Source: Centrapalus pauciflorus
Taxonomy: Eukaryota; Streptophyta; Magnoliopsida; Asterales; Asteraceae
Length of the DNA: 64,000 bases
Direction of reading: 5' to 3'
NCBI GenBank assembly: GCA_020465985.1
Contig: JAANYP010003248.1
Span: 2,870,501 to 2,934,500, forward strand
Position 1 is the stretch's first letter, and the number at the start of each line of letters is the position of its first letter. The notes beneath the pieces were generated by a model. The model searched no databases. It was given only the letters and a program-made list of their open reading frames with translations, and was not told the DNA's origin. Below, piece by piece: positions 1-11,259 of the stretch. A program made the translations under genes and the position numbers.

Positions 1-1321
1 TCCTCACCTGTTTTCCCTTTTCTCCCTCCATTAGCTCCTTCACCATCTTCTTTAATCCCTCCGACTTCACAAACCCTCGAACGGATCCATCACATGTCTC
101 CACCCTCAATCCGATCTTAATCTCTTCCACCACCATTTTTGCATTTATCGGTTGCTCAGCCAGCATCGGCCATGCTAGTATTGGCACCTTTGAACATATG
201 CTCTCCAGGATCGAGTTCCAACCACAGTGGCTTAGAAACCCTTTCACGCTCTCGTGCTTCAGAATCTCCCTTTGATCCACCCATTCTGTTACGACCATCC
301 CTCTTCCGCGTACTCTCTCTTGAAGCTCGTCAACAACATTTGTCCCGTACTTTCTCACCGCCCACAGGAAATTCACTTCAGATCCTTCCAAACCCTCTGC
401 TATCGCTTCCACTTGTTGCCTTGATATCTCTGCTTGAGAACCAAATGCTACATATAGGACCGAGCATCTTTGATCTAGCTTTTGGTCTAGCCACTCTATC
501 CATTTGGGCTTCTGGTTGGCACCAACCGTCGGGGGAGTCTCATCAGCCAAGCAAAGGGGTCCGACGCACAAAGCCTTGGGCTTTGAATTGTTATTTATAT
601 GGTCCACAAACAATGGCTCTAGCTCGTAAAAGCTGTTCACAATCAGACCATAGCTATTGGTTGTTGCCATCACAATGTCAAATATGAAGTCGAGGTGAGG
701 ACCGGTTGGATCTCGTCGATTAAAAGGCTCGGTAAAGTCATTCCTAGTGACTTTGATCCATGAAAAGGTAGGCACCGTGATTAACTCATCATCTGACTCA
801 GGTCCCGACAGCAGCCGGTTTGATCCCAAGTCTTGACCCACGGCACTTGCATAACAGTTCATACCATAAAAGGAGAGTCGAGGGATCCCAAACTTGTTAG
901 CAGATTCAAGTGTCCAACTAAGAAAGCCGTCGGAAACGATACACGTGACATTGGAGAGATTACCGAGAGCTTGTTCGAAGTGAGGTTGCATGAGCTTGGT
1001 TGCGGTGGCAAAGGGGACGAAAAGCGACATGGAAGGGAGGTTATCGGTGCTCTCTAAACCTGGTGGTAATCCTATTCCTTCTTCAAGATGGGACGTAGGA
1101 AATGGAAGGTCTAGGATAGAGATGGAATCTGATTGAGGAGGAGGACGCCGGAAAAAGTGATCGGAGATAAAAGGACGGTTGGCTTTAGTGGTGAAGATGG
1201 TGATCAGGGAAAGACGACGGTGGAGGAGATGGTGGGCTAGGTGGAGTAATGGTATGGTGTGGCCTTTTGACATGAATGGGAATAGAACCATATGAGGTTG
1301 GTGTGTAGGAGGGGAACCCAT
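1..1321 (-). CDS. UGT90A: UDP-glycosyltransferase, UGT90A type (3' end outside window)
   Basis: Family 1 glycosyltransferase that would transfer a sugar from a UDP-sugar to a small lipophilic acceptor in the cytosol. The acceptor cannot be told from sequence. One uninterrupted reading frame of 440 codons starts at the ATG at 1321-1319 and runs off the left edge, so roughly 30 to 40 C-terminal residues are probably missing compared with the usual 465-480. The catalytic His of the N-terminal fold is H21 (in SKGHTIPLLH) and the partner Asp is about D131 (in CIVSDGF). The 44-residue plant PSPG box is complete at residues 347-390, from WVDQ through HCGWNS to a terminal Gln. The WVDQ start and the long AEQPINAKMVVEE continuation resemble Arabidopsis UGT90A1 as I remember it. 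No intron is visible. Subfamily assignment is from memory; family membership is secure. Confidence 0.93.
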   Translation of the reverse strand, partial: MGSPPTHQPHMVLFPFMSKGHTIPLLHLAHHLLHRRLSLITIFTTKANRPFISDHFFRRPPPQSDSISILDLPFPTSHLEEGIGLPPGLESTDNLPSMSLFVPFATATKLMQPHFEQALGNLSNVTCIVSDGFLSWTLESANKFGIPRLSFYGMNCYASAVGQDLGSNRLLSGPESDDELITVPTFSWIKVTRNDFTEPFNRRDPTGPHLDFIFDIVMATTNSYGLIVNSFYELEPLFVDHINNNSKPKALCVGPLCLADETPPTVGANQKPKWIEWLDQKLDQRCSVLYVAFGSQAEISRQQVEAIAEGLEGSEVNFLWAVRKYGTNVVDELQERVRGRGMVVTEWVDQREILKHESVKGFLSHCGWNSILESICSKVPILAWPMLAEQPINAKMVVEEIKIGLRVETCDGSVRGFVKSEGLKKMVKELMEGEKGKQVR

Positions 1322-1387
1322 TTTGTCTTGTTAGGATTGATCGGTCGGACGGCCGGTTAATTTAAAGAATACCGTCACCGGAAAGTG

Positions 1388-1393
1388 TATATA
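1388..1393 (-). promoter_or_regulatory. Candidate TATA box of the UGT gene
   Basis: On the minus strand TATATA lies about 67 bases upstream of the UGT start codon, which fits a short 5' leader of 30-40 bases. Position is the only support; no transcript start is known. Confidence 0.4.
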
Positions 1394-1570
1394 CACGGCT
1401 GTCGGCTGGACTTTGATGCCACCGGCGGGCCTGCACTAGTTAAGTATTACCGGCCACTGCCTAACATGCTTTACGTTACTTATAGCAACTCATCATAATA
1501 ACTATACATGTTATAAAATTGATTCTATGTGATGATTGTTTATACAAGAGTTTTGGTTATATGATATATA

Positions 1571-1817
1571 GGTGGTATTTGTTTTCTAAGAGGTCAAATG
1601 TATGAAGACTGAAAACCAGATCTGAAATTAAGAGGAGGCTTTAAGATCTGAAATTAAGAGGCTCTTAATTTTAATTCAGACAACTCACATCCTCTTAAAT
1701 TTCAGAGGAAAATTAAGAGGTTTCAACCTCTTAAGTCTAAATTTAAACAAACAATCTTAATGTATTATAGATCTGAACTCGTTTTTAAGAGGGTCTGAAT
1801 GAAAAACAAATGAGGTC
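1571..1817. mobile_element. Tourist-like MITE, copy 1
   Basis: A 247-bp element with ends GGTGGTATTTGTTTT and AAAACAAATGAGGTC, rich in repeats of the CTTAATTTCAGATC type, flanked by ATA on both sides. It is the same family as 17903-18161, which lies in the opposite orientation. Class is inferred from the 3-bp duplication and the size. Confidence 0.6.
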
Positions 1818-2044
1818 ATACTATCATATTTTTTTAAATACATTGTTATATTAATATTATATGAATTTTTTTATAAATATAATACTTAGTTATCTAGAGT
1901 TTGACATTTTATACATGTAGCACAGTAGGCAATAGAACCGTTTTTATTTACAAATGTATTACATCAGTATAGAAATTGGATGTATATATGTATCATACAT
2001 ATAATTCGGATCGTAAGACTAAAAAGTCTCGCAATTAATTAAGG

Positions 2045-2431
2045 CAGTCTTTGTTATGCTGTAATAAGATATGAAATGAAATGAATTATTACGATGGAAT
2101 GAAAAAAAGTTGTTTGTCAACCCGTGATAATAGAATGAATCATCGCGTAAAGATGTGATTCTTTCACTTCTATTTATTTTCATTCCTTGAGGGTGGGGTG
2201 GTTTTTTTTCATTCCCTCAAGGAATGAAATGTAATTTTAGTAATTTTAAAGTTTTTTATTCAATTTCATTCCATTCCTTTTAGTATTCCTACATACCAAA
2301 CAACATATAGTAAATTTTCATTTTATTTCAATTATATAAACAAACAGGACAAAGAACCGTAATGATTCATTCCATTATATTGTCCATTCCATTTCTTTAT
2401 CAGTCTATTACGCCCAACCAAACAGACTCTA
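2045..2431. mobile_element. Probable Tourist-like MITE with imperfect inverted ends
   Basis: The left end reads GGCAGTCTTTGTTATGC and the right end, reverse-complemented, reads GAGTCTGTTTGGTTGGGC. Both continue into GTAATA and GAAATG-rich sequence, and TAA lies on both flanks. The inside is low-complexity GAATG/CATTC sequence. The next 300 bases have the same flavour with no gene. Confidence 0.45.
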
Positions 2432-2739
2432 ACGTTGTGTTCCTTAACACTGAAAAGTGAGAGAAAGGGAATGGAATGGAAAGAATCAAAGGGATTAAGA
2501 AGAAGAAGCGTGTTCTTCAATTTATTTTAAGAATGGAAAGGAAGGAAAAGTGTGGAAATTATTCCAAATTTGTTTCCTCTCTTTCCTTTCTCCTCCCCTT
2601 TTCTATCTTTTAATGAATTTTCAAAGAATAAGAGTTATCATTGTATATTTTTTATAAGTATTAATCCTCTTTTTTATTTTTTAATCCTTCTCTTCAGATT
2701 GTCCATTCCATTTCTTTAATCCTACTCTTCAGATTGATT

Positions 2740-5700
2740 TTTTTTCTTTTGAAAAACCAAAATAATTGGACAAATCTATATTCAACTGTGTTCCTGATGA
2801 ATGAAAGCTCAATTATTTGATTTAATTAATTGTTGACATTGAACATTTCCAAATTTAGACTTTGTACGTTGATTAAGTTTGTACATATGTGAATCAAAAT
2901 CCGTCGGTGGATTTTTTTTATGGGTAAAAGTTATTTTTCTAGTAATGAAATATTCATAAAAGTTTTATGTATCATCCTAATTGATGAACGAAGACATAGG
3001 ACCGTTGGTTAAGTTTCTATAAATATACACACATAATGTCTTACAAGTTACGATTATTAAAGATTTATCATTATAAATATGAATTCCACAATATATAGTA
3101 AAAATGTAAAATTCTTTACCATTCGAACAAACCTTTTAGATTACATATATTTTTATCAAACTAAATAACATAACAAACCAGTGGAAATTAAAATATAAGA
3201 CAATTAATATGACATTTAAGTGTCCTATTAGGTTGTATTATAATAAGACCTTACTAGACATAAGTATCAAGTGCAAGTGCATGTCATAGTAGGTTATATC
3301 AAAATTAGGGAAGTAATCAAGTCTAGCTAACTCACGTGTTGTTCGAGATCGACTCGAAAAATATTCGAAATCAACTCAATGTATATTGCGGTAAATCGAG
3401 TTTGAGTTCGCTCGGCTTGTGAGCCTAATCGATTACATTATTACCATTTTACATATACATATTTGTGTCAAGTAGTTTATCGAATCATTAAACCACTAAT
3501 TTATATATTTTAATGTATTTGTATAATAAATTGTCGAGTCATGTACAAGTGTATCAAAAATTATATTGAGTTCGAGCTCAAGCTTAAAAAATTTAGGCTC
3601 GGGTGAGCTCAAGTTGAGTTTTGAACTTCAGATGTACCAATGTTAAGCTTGGCAGTAGGGTGTCCAAAACCGGATATCCGAAATTTTGGATTCGGATATC
3701 GGATTATCCGAATATCCGAAAATTCATATTTTTATTTTTTTAAATAAATCAAATATTTAAATATCTAAAATACAAATTCATATGTCCAAATAAATATTAA
3801 AGATAAATATATCACAAACTAAATGTATAATGTATCTGGAATTATATTTATTAGTTTTCAACAGTAATAATTTATTTAGTTACTTAGCAATTATAGATTT
3901 GGTAAATCTGTTTATTATGTCATGATTGTTATAATTGATAATAAAAAATTTTCTATCATCAAATCAATTGTTAAAGATCAAACAGCATGTGAAATCAATT
4001 GCTCTAGATCAAGAACCCATCAACCGACTTTGAAGTAGATTAAAACTCGAACCCAGAGGGCAGGAGCAGAAATATAGATTAAACATAAACTATCGTAATC
4101 AAGCTCCAAATCGTTGGACATAACGATTTTGTAACTAAATGAAACTCATACCACAAATTGATTTTCTAGAGATTGATTTTATAAATAGATCAAAGAGAAG
4201 AGTGAGGGGAAAGAGTAACAGATTGAGTGAGAGAGCACTTAACAAAGAATTGGACAGAAGTCTTTTTGGTCATAGATAAAGTCATGAAGATGGTCTGGTA
4301 GGTATCAGTGGATGTGAGTTTCATAGCAAAGGGATGAAAAGCATAGCAGTTTTATATAATATTTGATTTTCTGTTATCAATTCCACTAACACGATAACTT
4401 TTTATCATCAATAATGACAACGATAAGCTAATGGTAAAAAAGGTTACGTGGTCAGCAGTTGTCATTATTAATAACAAATTAAAAATTATTGTTGTTGATA
4501 ACTTCTAAGCATGTTATTTATTGGTAGTAGGGATATTTGTGCAAAAAAAACAAGTTGGACTATTTTGTAAGTAAAGCTTCCAACCATTTTTTATTGCATA
4601 AAATACCTCCAACTGCCAAAATCTCATAGAATTAGGATATTACCGGTTGTAATCGATTGAGAGTCACATGCAACTGTCAACAAGTCATCATTGACCACCA
4701 GAATTTCATCGAAAAAGTAAATTCCAACAATAAAAACACAGACATGAACAACAAAATCAGTAATAAAATGAATTTGAATCATAAAACAAACAAATGGGTT
4801 CGCTGGAGAGAATGTTCGTCGGAGATGAATGGTTGATCAGCATGTGCAACAAGTTCATCAGGTTGCAAGTCATTTTTTAATTTAAAAAAAATCTTATTTT
4901 GATAAGTTTGAGTCAATTAAGGATTCTTTGTGCAATTAAAAAGATATGGGATTTTAATCACAAAAATGGTTCAACTTGAGGATTTTTTTTTGCACAAATA
5001 TCCAAATGTGAAAACATCTTATTTTTTGACAATGCAATGGTGGAGGCATGTGACAAGAGCGTGAAAGGTTTTTTGAAATGTGAAGGATTGGTGAAGAATG
5101 TGAGTCGTGAAGTGGTCGTTAAGGCGATGGTTCATTGTGATGAGTTTCAATGAGCTGATTCTGAGCTTTAGAATTACTAAAGAGATGATGCTTTTAGTAT
5201 AATTATAATCATAGATCTATAATCATATAAAGTATCGTTATTTGATAAACCCAAATAATTGATAAGCCCAGATAAATAAATAAAATCTAACCTCAAAGAG
5301 CCCAAATAAAATCTAACCAATATGTTTTCATGTTTTTTGCGTTTTCGTTTCTTCATGTTATTTTTTTCTATAAAAGTTCTCAAGTTTTTTTTTTTTTTTG
5401 GTTTAGTAAAATTTAGACATTAGAAGCCGGGTTTTCAGTTTTTAAGAACCCGGTTCACACATTATAACCAATGTCTAATGTCCAAATTTCACTCAACCAA
5501 AAAGAAAAAAATAACTCAAGGTTTTTTATAGAAAAAAAATAACACGGAGTGACGAAAACGCAAAAACCGTAAAAACATGTTGGTTTTTTTATAATAAACC
5601 CTTCTTTTAAAACCGGTTTTTAGGACATCCCATTTTTTATATTCAAAACCGGTTACATAATTGAATCCAAACCCAGTTAAAATCTAAACTGGTTACTTAA

Positions 5701-6132
5701 AAATCCGGATAAAATCCGATCTTACGGATCCAAATTTTGTGCATTCTGCTTGGTACTCGGGTCAAAGTTCGAACACTTTGTGCTTCTTTCCCTTATAATT
5801 AACATCCCTAGCAAGTTGCAAATGGTAGACCGAAACAATCTAAACTTTTTTTTATCCACAATAATATCACAAAACATGATAAAACACATTTCAAGTCTCG
5901 ATATCATATAAAAAACGACAAACGGAAGCATGCTCGTTTTACTGCAAACGTCTGGTTTATCAGTCATGCTACCATCTATTATTGTGTCATCAATCGTAGT
6001 TGTCCCAGTTGTTATCCGTCTTTCCTTTTGCGGGTTTTTTTGTCATAAAGGAGAACGAACCCATTAATTATCAAAGATTATATTGATCACAACGAACCCC
6101 ATAGTTGCATGAATGAACATCTTTTCTTGCAG
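2740..6132. other. AT-rich intergenic stretch with transposon fragments
   Basis: No coding sequence is convincing here. From 3657 a sequence starting TAGGGTGTCCAAAACC with GGATATCCGAA repeats looks like one end of a hAT-type MITE whose other end is missing. Positions 4531-4992 are bounded by GGGATATTTGTGC and its inverse GCACAAATATCC, a degenerate relative of the MULE-type element at 10533. Positions 5310-5605 carry the inverted arms of the fold-back family also seen at 24072. Confidence 0.55.
5310..5605. mobile_element. Fold-back MITE, family shared with 24072-24381
   Basis: The left arm (GTTTTCATGTTTTTTGCG, then TTCATGTTATTTTTTTC) is repeated in inverse at the right arm (AACGCAAAAACCGTAAAAAC). 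The core contains TCTAATGTCCAAATTTCAC, which recurs in the copies near 6830 and 24255. The outer left end is eroded, so the boundary is approximate. Confidence 0.55.
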
Positions 6133-8367
6133 TCACTCTTCCACAACATTCACCAGTTCATACTCAACCAGTGATAGATTGTTGTCCTCTTTTACATTAA
6201 AACTGGCCGGTTCTGTCACCTCAACACGTCCCCATTTGTCCACAGCGAGCCTCATTGATCCCTTGAACATATCAATTTTAGCATTGCGCAGAATCACAGT
6301 GCTATCAGCTTTCATCAGCTCCACTGCATCAAAATAAATAAAAATTTATTTATTAGTATTATCTATTCTATGCTATCACCCGATCAGTAAACAAAAACCT
6401 CAAAAGGTTTCAGTCCGAATAACTAGAATGGTGATGCAAAACATTGGCATGAATGATCCTGTGTCCAATAATTGCATATAACTGCTGGTATGCTACAAAC
6501 ATCTCAGCCACCAGTGACAGATAAAAAGATATCAGACTTTACCATTTGCAAAGCACAGCTCCTTGAGAATGAAAAACATTAAGCTGTGCATATCATCTTT
6601 TTTTTGGAAGCTAAGGAAATTTCTGACAACACCTGAACCGTTGATGTAATATACACGTCTTTATGTTTTGACACCTCCTACACGGCTACACCTATCATGT
6701 TTTCATTCTTCTCTTCTCTATCTCACTCTAAAGGTATCTATAATAGTTTTAAGAAATGCCACATCGCAAAATATTATATAACGTTATTATTAGATAAATC
6801 ATTAGTTGATTTACCGGGTTCTAATGTCCAAATTTCACTAAACCAAAAAAGAAAAAATTAACTTGAGGACTTTTATGAAAAAAAAAATAACATTGACTGA
6901 CGAAAGCGCAAAAAACGTGAAAACATGATTACTTTTTCAATTATTTAAGTGGGCCCAAAATGTTCTCAATAGCTAAAGGTGAGAGAGTATTTAAAAAAAT
7001 AAAAGGGTCCACAAATGTCAGAAGAAAAGAAACACTCAGTTTCTAATCTTGGACACATTCATATCATGAATGAATGAGTTGAAGTGTAATACTGTAATAC
7101 TTGTCCAAGTTTATAAGCATGATGAGTTACAAAAGGACAATGCTATGGATTTCTACTACACATGCTCTTAGAATTTACCTTTACAAAAGCTACTTACAAA
7201 CTCCTGCAAGATGCAGAAGCTGAATTCAGTGAGCTGACCCACAAAACATATAACCAACCCCTAAACCACATGACCCTGATAGACCTCAAAATAGTGATGA
7301 AAAATCAATAATTTAGTGTAAATGTAAAAGTGTGAGGGTCTAATGTGTAATATAATGAAGATGTGGTGGAGAAGTATAAAAGAAAATTTCCAACTCTGCC
7401 ATATTGTAATTTGCATTTCATATTTTCATGTAAAGAGCAAAGCAATCATTTGTGTAAAAGTTGTGATTCAAGTTCTTGATCTTAATTGTTTGTTGCATCT
7501 GTGAATTAAATGTGCAGATTAACTGATCCAAGAATTATCAGACTCATTACCCAACATAGATCCAAAATAAATTAGACCCAGAAATGTAAGCAAACGGCAT
7601 GAAACTATGAAAACACATAACATCAAGACCAAAACAAAATGACCAGCTCAGACTCGTAACCTACTCCACAGTACTCCAAATCTAGAGACCTGCACAGCTG
7701 CACTGCTCGAACAAAGATGTCACGCAACGGCAGTTTGACATAGATCATGTACCCAGAAGTCCAGAACTCAGGCTTAGAACCAACTGGTAAAAGATAGTAG
7801 ATGTAGCAAACTGTATAAGGAGGCATTAATGGTTTATTGACCCAATTCTAGTAAGTCCAGTGTAGTGTCTTTTCTTGGAAACTACACATGATAAGGGGAA
7901 GATAAACGAATTCCTGTTAGCAAAGGAATGTGCTCCCCTCTGAGCAACATAGAACGGTAGAAAATAGAATTTGAAAGTATAAAATGTCAGAGTACAGATG
8001 AACAAGAAAGAGTGGTTCATAAGACCATAACAAAGGTATAAATCATGGATACAGATGAAAATTAACACAACCAATACAATAAGATATGCAACAAATGAAC
8101 CCATGATATGATCCATATCATACACTTATTTAGATAAATTTTACCTTGATTGTTCCTTGCAGTGAAGACTATAGTCCCAGTCTCATCTCCAACCAAGCAT
8201 TCAGCAATTCGCATTTGACGCAACTGTGGACCATCTGATCCGCCCTTCTGCAACACTAGCTTCGAGCTAATAACTTTCACCGTAAGATTGTGGCCACTGG
8301 TTCCAGGTCGCAGCTGATCCACCTTTGTGAAAACAGGCTTCCTCATAGATGACTTTGTTTCAGCCAT
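6133..8367 (-). CDS. OB-fold nucleic-acid-binding protein, At4g28440/SOSS-B-like
   Basis: Small single-domain protein predicted to bind nucleic acid through an OB fold; its role in plants is poorly known. Coding exons are 8367-8145 and 6323-6133, joined G|TG at a GTAAAA donor and a TTTGATGCAG acceptor, giving 137 residues. The N-terminal half has KPVFTKVDQLRPGTSGHNLTVKV and the AECLVGDETGTIVFTARN strand. The C-terminal half has MFKGSMRLAVDKWGR and ends KEDNNLSLVEYELVNV, all typical of the At4g28440 group and distantly like SOSS complex subunit B. An upstream in-frame GTG was ignored in favour of the ATG at 8367. A 5'UTR intron is likely (donor after 8899, acceptor at 8380-8379). The 1.8-kb coding intron holds part of the fold-back MITE family around 6830-6920. 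Confidence 0.88.
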
Positions 8368-8379
8368 TCTCACAATTCC

Positions 8380-8898
8380 TAAATTTAAAAAACATCAGCT
8401 ATTCTGTCAACACATTAATATGTTTTGATCAAATAAGACTATCAACATCCATTCAACGTTTAAGTAGAAAATAAATTTCTGTTCTCAAGTTTACCACTCA
8501 TAAAAACACGCAATCCCTAATGTTTCACAAACTTGGGAAGCGGACTCATATTGTTGAATATAGTAACTTTACACATGAACACTACACTGTTTACAGACAG
8601 AATTCAGTATCGCCATGGCATCTAAACTCAGCCAGGCACTCACAAGTTTAGTGTTATGAAAACCAAGTATTTGAAAGGGTATAAATCTATCGTCCCCTTT
8701 TCCTTGATATTATTGATTAACACGGATCAAGATGCAACAAGAAGCTAATAGATAATTATCGATCAATAAATTTCAAAATTTAAGAGAAACGATTTATTGA
8801 TCGTAAGCAGATACGAAAATTGTTGATTTGAATTGTGAGGAGGATGATGGAGGGAAGGAAAACTGAAAGAAGAAAAAATATGAATCCAATTCCATTAC
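8380..8898 (-). other. Probable 5'UTR intron of the OB-fold gene
   Basis: On the minus strand the sequence reads ATATAAAG then GTAATGG at 8898, and AAATTTAG then GAATTGTGAG at 8379, 12 bases before the start codon. The consensus splice sites support an intron in the leader, with the first exon lying from 8899 towards about 8990. Confidence 0.5.
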
Positions 8899-9203
8899 CT
8901 TTATATCCAATTGATTGTTCCGAACAAAAACGAAGTTTAACGATGGCAGATGGATGGATCGATGTGTTTGTTCTTCGTGTTCGTGTTACCGTGGAAAAGT
9001 GGGCTTAAGAATGAAGTTTTCATTCAATAGTGACCCTTGATTTCCCCCAAATTCTAATAATGCATCTTAACCGTCCAAGTTTCTAGCGTGCAATCTGTAG
9101 TCGTTCGATTTCACAAAATAAAAGAAGGTTGCTGTTGATACTTGATGGTGATAGGGGAAAAAAAAAAACAAAAAACTCGATACTTGGGTTGGATTTAGGA
9201 GAC

Positions 9204-9208
<5 letters not shown>

Positions 9209-9265
<57 letters not shown>
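9209..9265. repeat. Poly-T tract
   Basis: A run of more than 50 thymines, followed by a short partial duplication of CTGGGTTGGATTTAGG. Confidence 0.9.
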
Positions 9266-9447
9266 CTGGGTTGGATTTAGGAACGACGGTTTTTTTTTTT
9301 CTTTATGAATTTCGCGGGGACGGGTATTAACTTACATGAATATTTTAATAAAAGATATTTACAAAATGTATTATAAACTAAAATTTTAAATCTTAAAATT
9401 TTTAAATATATATATAATTAGTTTTATTATTTGCCTTGTATATTTTA

Positions 9448-11250
9448 GGGCTAATTATTGAAAATAGAAATAACTTTTTGTATTTTTATTATTAATAGCG
9501 ACATTATTTATTTTTTATAATAACATCAACATTTATGTTTTTTATCATTTATAGCAATGATGACCTACAAAACCGGTTTAACAGGGCATCGCAACTTTTT
9601 AATTACCAAAACTAACATCTTTATATATTTTTATCAATAACAAAATATCAAATTAAAATCAACTATGCTTACTTTTTAAAGTCTTTTATTAAAATCATAT
9701 AAACACCAAAACAATGTCACAGAATGATTTATCTTGAATTCTGGTTTAAAAGGACCCAAGTAAAAATCAGTAAGGTTTAATGAAAACATATCTGTAGCAA
9801 ATGCAAATCTGATCAACCCTCTCTATACCAATATTTTGCCTAGTTAGGTCTCACTGATCTACATGCTTATGCATCTATAAAGAAGAAAACACTAATTCAA
9901 ATCTAAATACATAAAAACACAAAGAAATCGACGTAAATCAATCTGGAACTCGAAGTCGAACAAGAATCATACATAAACATATATAGAAATTGAATAAGAA
10001 TCAAACATAATCGAACAAGAGCGAGATTTGGTGTATCTCAACGGGTTTGCTTCGATTTCTTCGTTTTTCCAGATACAGACTTTCATTTTGGTTACTTGCT
10101 TTGCAGAATTGGTTCATTCTCGCTCCTCATTCCAGGTCTCGTTGTTGTCGTTCTTGGAGGAGGGGTGTTACTACAAAGTGGTCTTCAACCTACGAACCAT
10201 GTGAGAAAACCCATAAACCTTTAATCTTCATGGTCTTGATGTGGAGGAGGGAGTGTTTGTCGGAGTTGAAGGTGGTGGTGGTAGTTTTCTGAGGTGGAGA
10301 AGTAGGTAGTGGTGGTGTTGAGGAGAGAGGATTGTGGTGCTTGTAGGACTTTGAAGATGGTGCATGGTGGAGAAGTATGTGGTAGTGGTTCGATATAAGA
10401 GAGATTAGAGAAAGAAGCAGGTAGTAGTGGTTTTCAGCGAGAAGCGAGATAAGAGGGAAATAGGTTTTAATTTGTAAAAAAAAACTTGAAAAATTAGGTT
10501 ATTAATTCAATATGTTGTTGTTATTGATAAAAGGGATAATTGCGCAAAAAACCCCAAACTTGTCCGCTTTTTGTGATTAAAACCCCAAACCATTTTTCGT
10601 TGCATAGAAAACCCCAAACTAACTAAAAATCAGTAAATCAAGGTTTTATCAATGACTAACCGGTTGAAACCGGTTATTAATCCTACGTGGACTGGTAATA
10701 ACATACGTAGAATAAATTTTAATTGTTGAAACCGATTTCCAAGTATTTCACATCATTTTTAACGCTCGTAGATGAGGTAATCCCGTTTAAAAATTACAAT
10801 TAAAAATTATCAAGGTGGTTTTAAATGATGTGTAATGTTTGGCAACCGGTGTCAACAATTAAAATTTATCACATGTAGGTTATTTAGCGGTCCCTGTAGG
10901 ATTAATAAGTGGTTTCAACCGGTTACCCACTGATAAAACCTTGATTTACTGATTTTTAGTTAGTTCGGGGTTTTCTATGCAATGAAAAATGATTTGGGGT
11001 TTTAATCACAAAAAGCGGAGAAGTTTGGGGTTTTTTGCGCAATTATCCCTTGATAAAAATATATAAATATATTGCTATTTTTTATAATTAAAAAATTCTG
11101 ATGACCTGTTAAACCGGCTTTACATGTTACCATTGTTATGAATGATAAAAATAATATAAAAGTTGATGCTATTAATGATTAAAAAATAAAATACTATTAC
11201 TTTAAATGATAAAAATGCAAAAAGTTGTTTCTAATTTTGATACTTAGCCC
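9448..11250. mobile_element. MULE-type element with 9-bp target duplication, carrying a nested MITE
   Basis: A 1.8-kb element flanked by perfect 9-bp direct repeats TATATTTTA (9439-9447 and 11251-11259). The ends are inverted: GGGCTAATTATTGAAAATAG at the left, and GGGCTAAGTATCAAAATTAG when the right end is reverse-complemented; similarity continues for over 100 bp. A 9-bp duplication with long inverted ends is the mark of Mutator-like elements. No transposase is present. A 517-bp element sits inside at 10533-11049. About 600 bp of the core (9870-10470) is not terminal repeat and is less AT-rich than its surroundings. Confidence 0.75.
10533..11049. mobile_element. MULE-type MITE nested in the 9448-11250 element
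   Basis: Flanked by perfect 9-bp direct repeats TTGATAAAA (10524-10532 and 11050-11058). The ends are long inverted repeats of more than 100 bp, beginning GGGATAATTGCGC and including GGGGTTTTAATCACAAAAA in both arms. It interrupts the 9448-11250 element, so it is the younger insertion. Degenerate relatives start at 4531 and 12111. Confidence 0.8.
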
Positions 11251-11259
11251 TATATTTTA

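Noticed and set aside
139..687. Open frame of 182 codons on the plus strand
   Set aside because: It is antisense to the UGT gene, whose minus-strand frame has the full PSPG box and catalytic His; the plus-strand translation has no family features.
3657..4000. hAT-type left end TAGGGTGTCC
   Set aside because: No matching right end or target duplication was found; noted only as a fragment.
8062..8144. C-terminal extension of the OB-fold first exon
   Set aside because: It is intron sequence past a GTAAAA donor; the conserved continuation is in the exon at 6323.
10047..10292. 81-codon open frame in the MULE-type element core
   Set aside because: Short, Arg/Trp-rich and without recognisable motifs; kept only as part of the possible captured core.
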